From the NCBI GenBank assembly GCA_963921795.1, contig OY997652.1, positions 63,810,529-63,874,528 of the forward strand: a DNA stretch of 64,000 nucleotides, written 5' to 3'. Shown here piece after piece: positions 22,683 to 32,225 of the stretch. The stretch comes from Nannobrachium achirus (lineage: Eukaryota; Chordata; Actinopteri; Myctophiformes; Myctophidae). Each line of letters begins with the position of its first letter. Position 1 is the stretch's first letter. The position numbers and the translations under genes are program-made. Under the pieces are notes generated by a model. That model did no database searches. It saw only the letters and a program-made list of their open reading frames with translations, and had not been told where the DNA came from.

Positions 22683-22900
22683 TTCTCAAAGTAGGGTCCG
22701 CGGACCCCCACGGGTCCCTGAGGGGGTACGAGGGGTCCTCAGTAAAACAAGGAATATTAAGTAGCCTTTTAACCACTTTTGTCTTTTGAAAAATGGCAGA
22801 TCTAATAGCTAGGTGACACCTTGTGACCTTGTAGATCTGCTATCATTTTTAAACATCTTGAAGAATTGGTATCAATATGGAATAACTTAATTAAGCAGTG
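22683..22900. mobile_element. Family M hAT-like fragment with degenerate palindrome
   Basis: CAGTAGTTCTCAAAGTAGGG resembles a hAT left end, followed by GGGTCCGCGGACCCCCACGG. No right terminus found. Confidence 0.5.
22788..22850. repeat. Shared palindrome P8 (degenerate, in family M)
   Basis: AAAAATGGCAGATCTAATAG ... CTTGTAGATCTGCTATCATT. The outer arms are preserved and the inner arms eroded. Confidence 0.75.
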
Positions 22901-22954
22901 CTCTTCCGAGCACAGGTCTCCGCCAGGTCAGGTATGTTATTGTGACCTCCAGGT

Positions 22955-23240
22955 GGCGCTATAATAGTCCAATGTGAAAAGGGTGTCATGTCTTCTTTGG
23001 CTTTTCACTGTAATCTGACGCTGCATTCATGATTTGAGGCATTTTGTTCCAAAAACGTGTGTTGAAAAAGTCCACCGGCCGGTGGCGCTATAACAGGCCA
23101 ATGTGAAAAGGATGGCATTTGTTCCTCGACCTAGTGGGAATGTGCGGGCAAAAAACCACGGAAACGGACCCTGCGTTCATAATTTGAGGCATTTCGTTCA
23201 AAAAGAAACCAATCCTGCAAACTTTGGAAGCCAACCCAGC
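22955..23240. repeat. Family H repeats (GGTGGCGCTATAA)
   Basis: Two copies of GGTGGCGCTATAANAGNCCA plus ATGTGAAAAGG (about 22957 and 23079), with TTTGAGGCATTNTGTTC between and after. Same class as the window start. Confidence 0.6.
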
Positions 23241-23448
23241 AAGCACGTCAGGACCTGGACCAATCAGTGACATCTCGATTGGGGCCAGATCACAGCCCAT
23301 ATGGGGATGATCTTGACGTCATTACCAGGACGTCACATGGACTTTTTATGAGCATAAAAAGTCCTTATGAGCATATGAGGTTATATTCTGGGACATATCT
23401 AACTAGGGCGAACAAGGCGGCACGTGCCCCCAGAGGCACCGCCATTAG

Positions 23449-23696
23449 TAGGGCTGTCACGATTATGACATTTTACACAACGATTAATTTTCTCTCAAAT
23501 AATTGCGATTAACGATTGAATTGTGTTTTTGTCGTTGACAATTACATTTCTGTTTGGCTTGTCGGCTTTGAAGTTGCACATGGCAGATATGACACAATCA
23601 TAACCTTAAATATACAATGAAATTACTGACATATTTGACAACTTTATACTCAAATAATCACGATTAGACGATTATGTAATAATTGTGACAGCCCTA
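23449..23696. mobile_element. TAGGGCTGTCACGAT hAT MITE, copy 2
   Basis: Perfect 8-bp duplication GCCATTAG (23441-23448, 23697-23704). Termini TAGGGCTGTCACGATTATGA and TAATTGTGACAGCCCTA. 248 bp, no palindrome. Confidence 0.92.
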
Positions 23697-23914
23697 GCCA
23701 TTAGTTTTTATTCTTTACCAAATGGGTTCCCAGATTGCAGGTAACGTGACAGGTGACAGAGTATAGTCACACAACAATGCAATGCTACAGATAAGTGTGT
23801 GCGCATGCATGTGTTATACCCCTGCTATAGTAGATCCAAGTGCTTGCATCATGCTGTGTGTGTGTGTAACCCTACATTTGTATTCATGTTGAACCCATAC
23901 TATCATGTAGCCTA

Positions 23915-24176
23915 AGCCATTTAGATCGGTGTCACTCTCGATTTTAACCACTTTAACCATTATTTCATGCAGTTATACAAGCTCACTCGGTGCCGCGATT
24001 TGTATAAGTATTGACGATTCAAGTGGTTACATACGTGAAAACACAAATTGGCATGAATCCAAAATACACTGATGACTGTGCTGTCAAACGATGAAACTAC
24101 ATGGAATCTGGGGGTCCCTGCTTCATCTCTTTCTCAGCTATAGGGGTCCTTGGCCTGAAAACGCTGAAGACCCCTG
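23915..24176 (-). mobile_element. Family B fragment (B2), antisense
   Basis: GGTCCTTGGCCTGAAAACGC then TGAAGACCCCTG is the family B left end reversed, with CTGTCAAACGATGAAACTAC upstream. The other half is missing; a palindrome remnant lies at 23974. Confidence 0.75.
23974..24006. repeat. Shared palindrome P9, remnant
   Basis: TATACAAGCTCACTCGGTGC then CGCGATTTGTATAA: inner arms only, with the CGGTGCCGCG apex typical of family E copies. Confidence 0.5.
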
Positions 24177-24453
24177 ATTTAGAAGCCATTATTTCCAGGC
24201 ATTTTTCAGGTCTTAAAGGCCTAATAGGCGGATAGCGAGGCTGCGCGGCTGCCCATGCTACCTTTGGTTCCATGTATGGTGGTCCCATCTGGCTCGCTGG
24301 GCTGTGACTCATGGTGACGTGGATGCCTGGAGACAAATGGGATTCACAGTGAGCTGTCACGCTGACACCCCTCTCATATCCCTCTCCCATAATGGTCTTT
24401 CCATGTCTGACTGGGTCAGCGTCTGACACACATCCGGCGTGCGTGCGCGCGTG

Positions 24454-24454
<1 letters not shown>

Positions 24455-24491
<37 letters not shown>

Positions 24492-24515
24492 CGCGTGTGT
24501 GCGCGTGTGTACGTT
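24455..24515. repeat. (GT)n/(GC) microsatellite
   Basis: GTGTGTGTGTGTGTGTGTGT with GCGC interruptions on both sides. Confidence 0.9.
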
Positions 24516-24630
24516 TGTGTGTGTGGCTTTCAGTCCCTCTGTCACAAGGGAGTCACAAGGGTGGTGGGTGGGACTGAGTTACTAGGGCCCAAGGTGGAGG
24601 GCCCTTAATTATTTTATACTTTAGCATTTG

Positions 24631-24703
24631 AAAAATAGCAGATCTACAAGCTCACAGCGCGGCACCGAGTGCCGCGCTGCAAGCTTGTAGATCTGCTATT
24701 TTT
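24631..24703. repeat. Shared palindrome P10 (E1, left)
   Basis: AAAAATAGCAGATCTACAAG then CTCACAGCGCGGCACCGAGT and complement. The family E apex GCGCGGCACCGAGTGCCGCGC is distinctive. Confidence 0.95.
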
Positions 24704-24958
24704 GAAAAGTCGTGAAAATGTGTGCAAATCTTTGTATTTCTTTTTTAAGCGAACATTTGTAACTCAAATATTTGCTTCTGGGGGGGTCCCTGGAACTAAA
24801 TGTTTTGAGATGGGGGGGTCCATGGCCAAATACATTCATTTTGGCGGTCCTTCACATGAAAAAGTTTAAGCACCACTGACATAGAAACATAGGTTCTTCA
24901 AAAAACCTTGGAACGATTTGAAATATTCAAAGACTTGCAAAGATTTTCACGATTTTTC

Positions 24959-25031
24959 AAAAATAGCAGATCTACAAGCTCGCAGCGCGGCACTCGGTGC
25001 CACGCTGTGAGCTTGTATATCTGCTATTTTT
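24959..25031. repeat. Shared palindrome P11 (E1, right)
   Basis: AAAAATAGCAGATCTACAAG then CTCGCAGCGCGGCACTCGGT, ending TATATCTGCTATTTTT. Its apex is the reverse complement of P10's, so the two stand in inverted orientation. Confidence 0.95.
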
Positions 25032-25406
25032 CAATAGTTAAAGCACAAAATATGAGTGAATCCTTGTACCCAGGGCCCAGAATTTGGTGACACCCCTGTG
25101 CGTGCCTGTCGGTGCGTGCGCGCGCGCGTGCGTGCGTGTGTGTGTACGTGTGTGTGTGGCATCTTTAAGTCCCTCTGTCATGTGTCAGACAGGGTTTGAA
25201 AACAGAAGAGGCAATTATTGTCTTTTTGAGCGCCTCCTTTCTTATAGGTGCAGCAAGATAACTGAGTCGTGTTAAAACTACCGACGGAGGGCTTTCTCTG
25301 ACTTTCTGGGACATTTGGAGGGGGTGGCCGTTGGTAGGGGGTGTGGCCACTCAGAGGCTGTGGCTGCCCGTTGGGCGTGGCCATTCGGAGGGCTTGGCCT
25401 TTCCGT

Positions 25407-25626
25407 CCTATGGGGCTGTTAAGTATGACATCATTTTGTAGGCAGAGGAGTATTTCTGCCCCCAGTTTCCGTGAATCTTTTTACTATCTTTACTATTTAC
25501 ACATTTTTCTTCTCCTTGTTGTTGAAAGGAAAGTGTTAGAATTATACTTTAGTCGTTATTTTTTTAGGCAGAGTTCTCCTCTGCCTACAAAATGATGTCA
25601 AAATGATGTCACGGCTTAAAAGCCCC
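25407..25626. mobile_element. MITE with CTATGGGGCTGTTAAG-type inverted ends
   Basis: CTATGGGGCTGTTAAGTATG plus ACATCATTTTGTAGGCAGAG is mirrored by CTCTGCCTACAAAATGATGT ... GGCTTAAAAGCCCCATAG. The superfamily is undetermined. Confidence 0.7.
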
Positions 25627-25882
25627 ATAGAGAGAGCATCGCAGTTTAAGTCCCACCCTGTCTTCACTCTGGTGTTTTCCCCATTCATTTCTTCCATAGA
25701 CATTTCATAAAGTATTTATTTAACCGACACCTCACTGCGATGCTCTATAATAGGCCGTTGGGAGAGTTTGGAGCGAGTGGCCTTCTTGAAGCGCGTGTGG
25801 CGGCCTGTTTGGCCATTCAGAACACATGGCCATTCAGAACATTTGGCCATTCTCAGCGCCGAGGCCCATGGGAGTGCGTGGC

Positions 25883-26168
25883 CAGGCGCGTGCACACATA
25901 GACATCAAAGGGGGCTTGAGCCCCTGCCCTTTTATCCGTCTGTGAAAAAGTGCCCTCTCAAGACCATTAATACAGTTTTTACTATGGTGAAAGAAATGCA
26001 AATGCCCCTCTTTCCCTGCCACACCTGAGGGCAGCATTCACAAGTTAGTTCAGTGTGGTAACGCGTCACAGAGAGTTGTGAAATTACTGTTGTGAGACGA
26101 TATTTTCACCAAATGGCCCTTTTAGAAATGTCAGCCCCTGCCTCTCTAACATTCTCTGCACGTCCCTG
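25883..26168. mobile_element. Family L hAT MITE with perfect 8-bp duplication
   Basis: TGCGTGGC at 25875-25882 and 26169-26176. Ends CAGGCGCGTGCACACATAGA and TTCTCTGCACGTCCCTG. The centre (about 26060-26110) keeps only ACGCGTCAC ... GTTGTGAGACGATATTTTC, a worn palindrome remnant. Confidence 0.88.
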
Positions 26169-26799
26169 TGCGTGGCCATTTGGAGAGCGTGGCCAATTGG
26201 TTGTGTGTTCCAAATGTTTTTTTGTTTTTATTTGCAAATTACATGAAGTCAAAAATATACAAAGGTGCAATAATGCAACAATAATGCAACATTGCCACAA
26301 TGCATGCTCTGTTTTCTTTTCTTTCTTCCGGGAGTGCTTGGTCGTGTGTGTGGCCAAGAGCGTGTGGATCTTGGAAGTGCGTGCCCTTTTTTGGAGCGTG
26401 TGCTAGGGCATTCACGAATAGTGATTTTTAGTATTTGAATTATACGACCTCAAAGTATTCGAATAGTCAAATATTTGACAGGACTGGCCAAACTGTCAAA
26501 TACTAACCCTTAAGTTCTGTTCAGATTCACTACACCTTCGTTCTGTTCGGGTCATTTTGACCCGGTGGATATTTGGTTTTAAAAAAACAACACTAATATA
26601 CATTTAAACTTAACAAATCATCATGATACATTGACTTTGACTCAATGCCAAACAATTCATATGATATATATGGTAAATGTTTGCATTTCTGCTTTGCTAT
26701 ATCACAATAAACACTGAAAGAGCTAGGCGTTTTTACTGATTTAGCTGAAATTCAGGTAAAAAAAACTACTCTATTTAATACTGGGCAATATTGCTCATG

Positions 26800-29010
26800 C
26801 TTATTTTTTTTTATTTTTTTTCAAAATAGTTTTTTATTGGATATACCATACATTATACGTAATGTTATGTTACACCCTTTTTTTTTAAGAGACATTGCAC
26901 ACAGCAGGACAACCATCACTCAACATTACAAGACATATCAACAACATAACATACAATGACAGCTTAAAAGCAAAAACACCAAAGGACAAAACAAAACAAC
27001 GCAAAACAAAACAAGACAAAACAAAAATGTGGGTCACATCATGGGTCACAGTCCATCAGCGAAAGAGACACTGTCCGCCACGGCCACCAATCATGTCCAT
27101 TATGCACCTAAGAAATATGTTTCTATATTTCCTATTCTAATGAATTAAAATGTTCAATAAAGGGTCTCCATGCTTTGTAAAAACCCTCAGTAGTTCCTCT
27201 GAGAGAAAACTTGATTTTCTCTAGACTTAAAAAGTACATCATATCCAGTGTTGTAGTGGGGGGGGCACGCGTGGGCACGGCGTGCCCACACTTCTCTCAC
27301 GTCGCGTGCACGCGCATTGACGCGCGTGCACAAGTGATGCGCGTGCCGGCAGGCTGGCTGCTGGTCCGTGTCATCAAGTACCTACAGTACCGCAGACAGC
27401 AAGTACAGAGCAGATCGTCCACCGATTGGTTGTAATATCGCCATGACAACCACCAACCAGCAAGCTGACTGCCCCTTCGGGCTATGGGATAAGACTCACT
27501 GACCAACCAACCAACCAACTACACTGTCTGTGTTTACTTCTTCAAACTTTTAGCGGTTCGTAGCCTGCAGCAGTTTGTTTGTTTGTTGTGAATTTTTGTT
27601 ACCTTGGATTATCTACCCAAGTATTATACCAGCACTGTCTGTACAACGGCAACATGGTGCTACGTGCTACACGTGAGTAAATAAACATGTCTTATTCTTA
27701 TTGGAGGGCTGGTTAGGTAAGACATAATGCCTATATTAACTATTATATTAAGCCTAAAACGGTTCTGTTATGCCGCCGTGCATTAACCATGTGAATTGTG
27801 AAATATCTCTTGTGAAAAGTCTATAGGAAATATTGATATTATATTACAGGTCGTTCTGACCCAGCAATTGGTTGAAATAGGCTCGCCTGCCGTGCTGAAA
27901 TGAGCATGATTGACACAGCAGATGGTAATAGAATATTTGAGAATGGATTAATGAATTGGAAATATCAGTTGTGCAGCTATTTTGCATGGTTTAGCTGGTG
28001 ATCTGGTCATCAAATTATTGGTTGAGTGAGAACCACTGGTCTATATCAACTTGTTGCACTAACTAGCATTGACTGCTATGGTCACTTTTGATTTGGACAC
28101 TGTACTATTTTAAGTTTAAAGTCATTCGATTGAAAGTTATTGCTCTACATGCGAGCATCTCGCTGCGGCCGTTTTGTTAGGCGACAGACAGGGAGTGCAC
28201 AGAATGTTAGAGAGGCATGGGCTGAAGGGCCTTTTGGTGGACAATTCTGTTGATAAAGTTAAGGGCTCCAGCCCCCTTTGCTGTATGTGCGCACGTGCCT
28301 GGCGGCAGCGCATCACATTACAGACTGATCATTTCAATCCCACCGTTTCTTTGCAAAAACACATTTCTTTTAGAAAACATTTGTATTCTTCTTTCTCCTA
28401 GTTTTATTGTTTTTAATGTGTAAATATGGCACTTTATTATGGGGAAAAACAGGTGTATTTTCCTTTTTTAAATCGTTAAAATAGCGCATTTTTGAACACA
28501 TTTCGTCACGCGATGCGCGTGCACATTGGCGCGCGAGCACGCGCATTGGCGCGCGTGCACGAATGTGCGTGCACGCGCGTGCGTCGGTGCGTGCCCACAC
28601 TTCCAAATTTAGCACTACAACACTGATCATATCATTGAGCCAGATTGAGTGAGAGGGAGGAATTGGAGACTTCCAGGCTAACAAAATTCTTCTTTTAGCT
28701 AGTAGCATTGCAAAAGCGATCATTTCGATTTTTTGATTTGTAAATTGTAGAGAATTTAGTGGTGTGCCGAATATGGCCAACAGTGGACATGGTTGTAACG
28801 TGGTTTCAAGAATTTCAGACAGTGTGCCAAACACCAACGACCAAAATCGCTGCAAGTGCGGGCACGACCAGTACATGTGTGTCAGGTGTGCTTGTGGCTG
28901 AGCACACCGATCACACTTTGAGTCAGCCTCAGGATACATTTCAGCTACCCTAGCTTTACTAAGATGGGCTCTATGTAGAACTTTAAGTTGGATATTGTTC
29001 ATGCTTATAG
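26800..29010 (-). mobile_element. Antisense L1-type LINE 3' end, split by a hAT insertion
   Basis: Minus-strand reading from 29002 gives the end of an L1/Tx1-like ORF2: HRAHLSKARVAEMYPEADSK, a CDRCAQPQAHLTHMYWSCPH zinc-knuckle-like motif, FWSLVFGTLSEIL and LLAIFG. It stops being LINE-like at 28634, where the hAT lies. The 3' untranslated part resumes at 27237 and runs down to about 26800. The LINE is 5'-truncated and non-functional. Clade assignment rests on the CxxC...HxxxxC region and the surrounding text. Confidence 0.75.
27246..28625. mobile_element. 1.38-kb non-autonomous hAT inside the LINE
   Basis: Perfect duplication ATCATATC (27238-27245, 28626-28633). Termini CAGTGTTGTAGTG and CACTACAACACTG. 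Subterminal CGCGTGCACGCGCATTGACG-type words are dense at both ends (27268-27350, 28505-28600). No transposase frame. Confidence 0.93.
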
Positions 29011-29339
29011 GAAAAAATGAAAATCAATGTTTTTATGAACTTTTTTTCCCCCCCAATATGCCCATTAATTGAATACTTGTGGTTCAAGAACAGGACATCG
29101 TTCTCACATAGAGCTGAACACACAAGTGAACACACATGAACATCACATATGAATATACACTTGAACGTATACACTAGGACAGAGGTTTTCAAACACTTTT
29201 TTCAAACACTTTGGAAACACTCAGGGCACCCCTGTAAACAACATTTTCATCCACAGCACCCCTGAATTACAGTGTTACTTTACAGCACCTTATGTTTATG
29301 TAAAATAATGTAAAATTTCCCCTAAGATACAGTACAGTC

Positions 29340-29880
29340 ACAAGGAAAACTTCAGATAAGTGAGGGGTGAGGGTGAGGGTGAGGGGTGAGGGTGTGGGGT
29401 GAAGAGGGGAGGGGTGAGGGGGTGTAGGGTGTGTGTGTGTGTGTGTGTGTGGGGGGGGGGGGGGGGTGAGGGCGATAGCAGGGAGGGGGGGGGGGGTGAC
29501 TGTGTTTGTGTTAGTATACATGCTTTCTTTTATTTCTGAGCATCTGGGGTGGCGGGGGGGTGGAGGGGGTGGTGGGAGGGAGGTGGGGTTGGGTTGGGTT
29601 GGGGGTTTAGAGGGGAGGGGGTAAGGGTGAGGTGAGGTGAGGGGGGTTGGAGGGGGGAGGGGTGGAAGGGGTTGAGGGGTTATTGTGTATCTGTGTTTGT
29701 ACATGATTCCTTGTATTTCTGTGCATCAGGGGAGGGGGGGGTTAGTTGTGGGGAGGGGGGGTGTGAAGGAGGGGGGGGGGGGAGGGTTCGGAATGGGGCT
29801 TCGGAAGGGGGGTGTTAGAAGTGGGGGTGAATGTGTGTCTGTGTATTTCTGTGCATCTGTGCTTCCGGGTCAAAATGACC
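29340..29880. repeat. G-rich minisatellite, roughly 180-bp higher unit
   Basis: Runs of GGGGTGAGGG alternate with TATTTCTGNGCATCNGGGG at about 29530, 29715 and 29845. A GT run and several poly(G) runs are embedded. The Pro-rich frame on the minus strand and the Gly-rich frame on the plus strand are artefacts. Confidence 0.8.
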
Positions 29881-30084
29881 CGAACAGCACTAAAGGTTCA
29901 AAAAATATGATGGGGGTGTAGCATGGGTGTAGTGCAAAAATATATTTTTTACATGTTCATCTCAGAAGAATCTTTAAGGCCAGTGAGTTTCAGGTGGAAA
30001 ATTTTTAAACTTCTACCTTTTTTTTCCAAATGAAAATGTAAAACGGGTCAAAATGACCCGAACAGCACTTAAGGGATAAAGCAA

Positions 30085-30250
30085 GAGGCGAACATTGTGA
30101 AAATAGCAGATCTACATGCTCACAACGCCTCGCAATTATCTGCGTAACCTAAATGTAATACCTACAATTCCAAGTGCTTGTCAGGGTGGGGGTCCCCAGT
30201 TCAAATAATGTATTTTGGGGGTCACTGCCCAAAAAGGTTTGAGAACCCCT
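30085..30250 (-). mobile_element. Family C fragment with half palindrome
   Basis: GGGGGTCCCCAGTTCAAATA then GGTTTGAGAACCCCTGG is a reversed family C right part. One palindrome arm abuts it. Confidence 0.65.
30095..30134. repeat. Shared palindrome P12, left half (family C type)
   Basis: TTGTGAAAATAGCAGATCTA then CATGCTCACAACGCCTCGCA. The CATGCTC variant is diagnostic of family C. The second arm is deleted. Confidence 0.85.
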
Positions 30251-30425
30251 GGTATATAGCATTAACAAATTCATCTAGCCAAGCTTTATAAACTATATAT
30301 TTTTGTAAGAAAAAAAAATCGAATAAAATAAGTGAATATTCGACTTCGGTGAGCAACGTTGAATAGTGACTTTGATATTCGAATATTCAGATATTCGAAT
30401 ATTCGGTGAATGCCTTAGCGCGTGC

Positions 30426-30930
30426 ACCGTTCAGAACGGGGCCCGATTGCTTGGCTCCCAGAAGTGCTGCTGGCAGCATTGCAGCCCACTGTACAGCTGC
30501 TGTACTGTACTTCTGGAGAACTGCTCACCCCAACGACTCCACACTTGACACTGCGCTCCCTCTGGTCCTTCACCAAGTGTGAAGTTAATTGTATGAACAG
30601 TTCTCGAGATATGAGACGGACACAGTGGTCAGGGAATAATCAGCAGTGGGGCCTTATTTTCCAAAGGGGGCACCTTCTTTTTCAACACACCCCTATATTT
30701 TTTCTGCGTTTTGAGCCAAAATGTCCATTACAAGTTTTCTCACTGAAAAGATTTCAATTTCCCATGCTGCATGCGCAACAACACAGGAATAGACATCAAA
30801 ACACAACCAACTCGGTGCAGCGACAGTGTAGGCTATCTTTTGTTATTGCATTTTCGTTATACTATTAATTAATTTGAAAATGTATATTTATAATAATCAC
30901 ATAGATCATAACATATATGATTATTTAAAT
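30426..30930. other. No recognisable feature
   Basis: A 148-codon open run on the plus strand (from 30422) has no motif I recognise and begins in the target duplication of a transposon. I treat it as chance. Confidence 0.35.
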
Positions 30931-30933
30931 TGG

Positions 30934-31135
30934 GGACTGCCCATAAGTCCGAAGGTTCATTAGTCCGAAGGTTCATTAGTCCGAAGGTTCATTAGTCCGA
31001 ATTTAGCTAGGGTCACCGAGGTTAAGGTTAGGGTTAGGGTTAGAGTTAGGCATAGTATTCTTAACAAATTCGGACTAATGAACCTTCGGACTAATGAACT
31101 TTCGGACCAATGAACCTTCGGACCAAAGCCATGGT
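30934..31135. mobile_element. Palindromic MITE with telomere-like core, copy 2
   Basis: Opposite orientation to 4790-4966: GGGGACTGCCCATAAGTCCG, repeated AAGGTTCATTAGTCCG, core AGGTTAGGGTTAGGGTTAGA, then the mirrored arms and GGACCAAAGCCATGG. Confidence 0.8.
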
Positions 31136-31588
31136 ACCTGTAAAACATCTTAAAATCTAATCTGGGTGAGCATTGCCCCCCAATGCCCTCCTGTGGAGCC
31201 GCCTATGGACGGACAGCCAGAACGACAGACACACACAGACAGACAGACGCACAGAAATATAGACATTTTGCAGAATTCATATATACTGTAAATCAATTTG
31301 TGCTAAATATAGAATTCCCAAATGACCCTTGCACTACCAGTGCAGGGCAGTCAGGACACTACTCGCTAATGGAGGGGCTGATGTGCTGATGGATATATTT
31401 ATGCACATTCGTAGCCTATCGCCATAAGATTTATGAAGGTGCGCGAGTACCATTTCTCCAGCGAAAAAAGAATGAAAGAGGAGACAGGACAGGAGTAAAA
31501 AGAAGGGAGAAAAAAGGATGAGATGGCTGAGCATGATCCATGCGGTAATTATGAAGAAAATGCTGTGCTTTGGGGTTTTGGGAGGGTG
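31136..31588. other. No recognisable feature
   Basis: A CAGACAGACAGACG run at about 31220 is the only structure seen. Confidence 0.35.
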
Positions 31589-31622
31589 CATGCAGTTAGG
31601 AGCAAAGAAGGGTGCACAAGGA
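31589..31622. repeat. Left copy of a 34-bp direct repeat abutting E2
   Basis: CATGCAGTTAGGAGCAAAGA plus AGGGTGCACAAGGA is repeated at 32124-32157 with three mismatches. Both copies touch the element ends exactly. Confidence 0.9.
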
Positions 31623-31695
31623 CAGGGGTGTAACACCAAATTCTGGGCCCCGGGTACAAGGATTCATTGCGAACTATTTGGTGCTTTAGCTATTG

Positions 31696-31768
31696 AAAAA
31701 TAGCAGATCTACAAGCTCGCAGCGCGGCACCGAGTGCCGCGCTGCGAGCTTGCAGATCTGCTATTTTT
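31696..31768. repeat. Shared palindrome P13 (E2, left)
   Basis: AAAAATAGCAGATCTACAAG then CTCGCAGCGCGGCACCGAGT and complement, essentially perfect. Confidence 0.95.
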
Positions 31769-32013
31769 GAAGAAATCGTGAAAATGTGTGCAAGTCTTTG
31801 AATATTTCAAATCCTTCTAAGGTTTCTGTGGTCAGTGGTGCCCAAATTTCTTCACGTGAAGGACCCCCAAAATGTATGTATTTGGTCACGGAGCCCCATC
31901 TCAAAAGATTTAGTTCCGGGGACCCCCAAGGAGCAAAAATTGAGTTACAAATGTTCACTTAAAAATACATATATTCTTTATTCAAAGATTTGCGCAAATT
32001 TTCACGGCTTTTC

Positions 32014-32034
32014 AAAAATAGCAGTGCTATTTTT
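32014..32034. repeat. Shared palindrome P14, collapsed (E2, right)
   Basis: Only AAAAATAGCAG and TGCTATTTTT remain, joined directly. The middle ~50 bases are gone while the flanks match E1. Confidence 0.8.
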
Positions 32035-32123
32035 CAATAGTTAAAGTATCAAATAAATCCAGGCCCCTCCACCTTGGGCCCTAGTAACTCAGGCCCACTT
32101 TTCCCCCCCTTGTGACGCCCCTG

Positions 32124-32157
32124 CATGCAGTTAAGAGCAAAGAAGGGTGCACGAGGG
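32124..32157. repeat. Right copy of the 34-bp direct repeat abutting E2
   Basis: CATGCAGTTAAGAGCAAAGA plus AGGGTGCACGAGGG. See the left copy at 31589. Confidence 0.9.
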
Positions 32158-32225
32158 ACATTTTGGGACATTTTAATATGAAGGGGAGGACTTGTGGAGT
32201 ACCTCTTCACGCTCTGTTGGGTCCT

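Larger units (their letters stand above)
24552..25099. mobile_element. Family E composite element with two palindromes (E1)
   Basis: Order: GTGGGACTGAGTTACTAGGG, palindrome, TCGTGAAAATGTGTGCAAAT, a GGACCCCC-type hAT arm (GGGTCCTTCACATGAAAAA-like, then AGCACCACTG), GATTTTCACGATTTTTC, second palindrome, AATAGTTAAAGCAC, GGGCCCAGAATTTGGTGACA. The same order is seen in E2-E4. The regions just inside the palindromes are inverted repeats of each other. Confidence 0.75.
25322..26403. repeat. GTGGCCATTCGGAG-type minisatellite broken by insertions
   Basis: Degenerate units such as GCGTGGCCATTCGGAGGGCT occur at 25322-25404, 25752-25882, 26169-26205 and 26332-26403, separated by the inserted elements at 25407-25626 and 25883-26168. 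Confidence 0.65.
26507..30075. mobile_element. TTAA-target element with GAACAGNNCTTAAGGG ends, interrupted
   Basis: CCCTTAAGTTCTGTTCAGAT plus CTGTTCGGGTCATTTTGACC at the left mirrors GGGTCAAAATGACCCGAACA plus GCACTTAAGGG at the right. TTAA is present at 26510 and 30069. An internal copy of the right end lies near 29870. Piggybac-like or similar TTAA-targeting affinity is inferred. Confidence 0.6.
26404..30417. mobile_element. Outer hAT-like element of a four-level nest
   Basis: Termini TAGGGCATTCACGAATAGTG and ATTCGGTGAATGCCTTA, flanked by GCGTGTGC (26396-26403) and GCGCGTGC (30418-30425), 7 of 8. Its own sequence is only the outermost ~450 bases; the rest is later insertions. Confidence 0.78.
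31623..32123. mobile_element. Family E composite element (E2)
   Basis: CAGGGGTGTAACACCAAATT ... CCTTGTGACGCCCCTG, with left palindrome intact and right palindrome collapsed. The internal hAT-type arm (CAGTGGTGCCCAAATTTCTT, GGACCCCCAAAATG) matches E1, E3 and E4. Confidence 0.85.

Noticed and set aside
28370..28633. C-terminal extension of the LINE reading frame
   Set aside because: Below 28634 the frame reads through the terminal repeats of an inserted hAT, so only 28634-29002 is LINE coding.
30422..30868. 148-codon open frame
   Set aside because: It begins in a transposon target duplication, has no motif, and stops at random; kept only as unassigned sequence.
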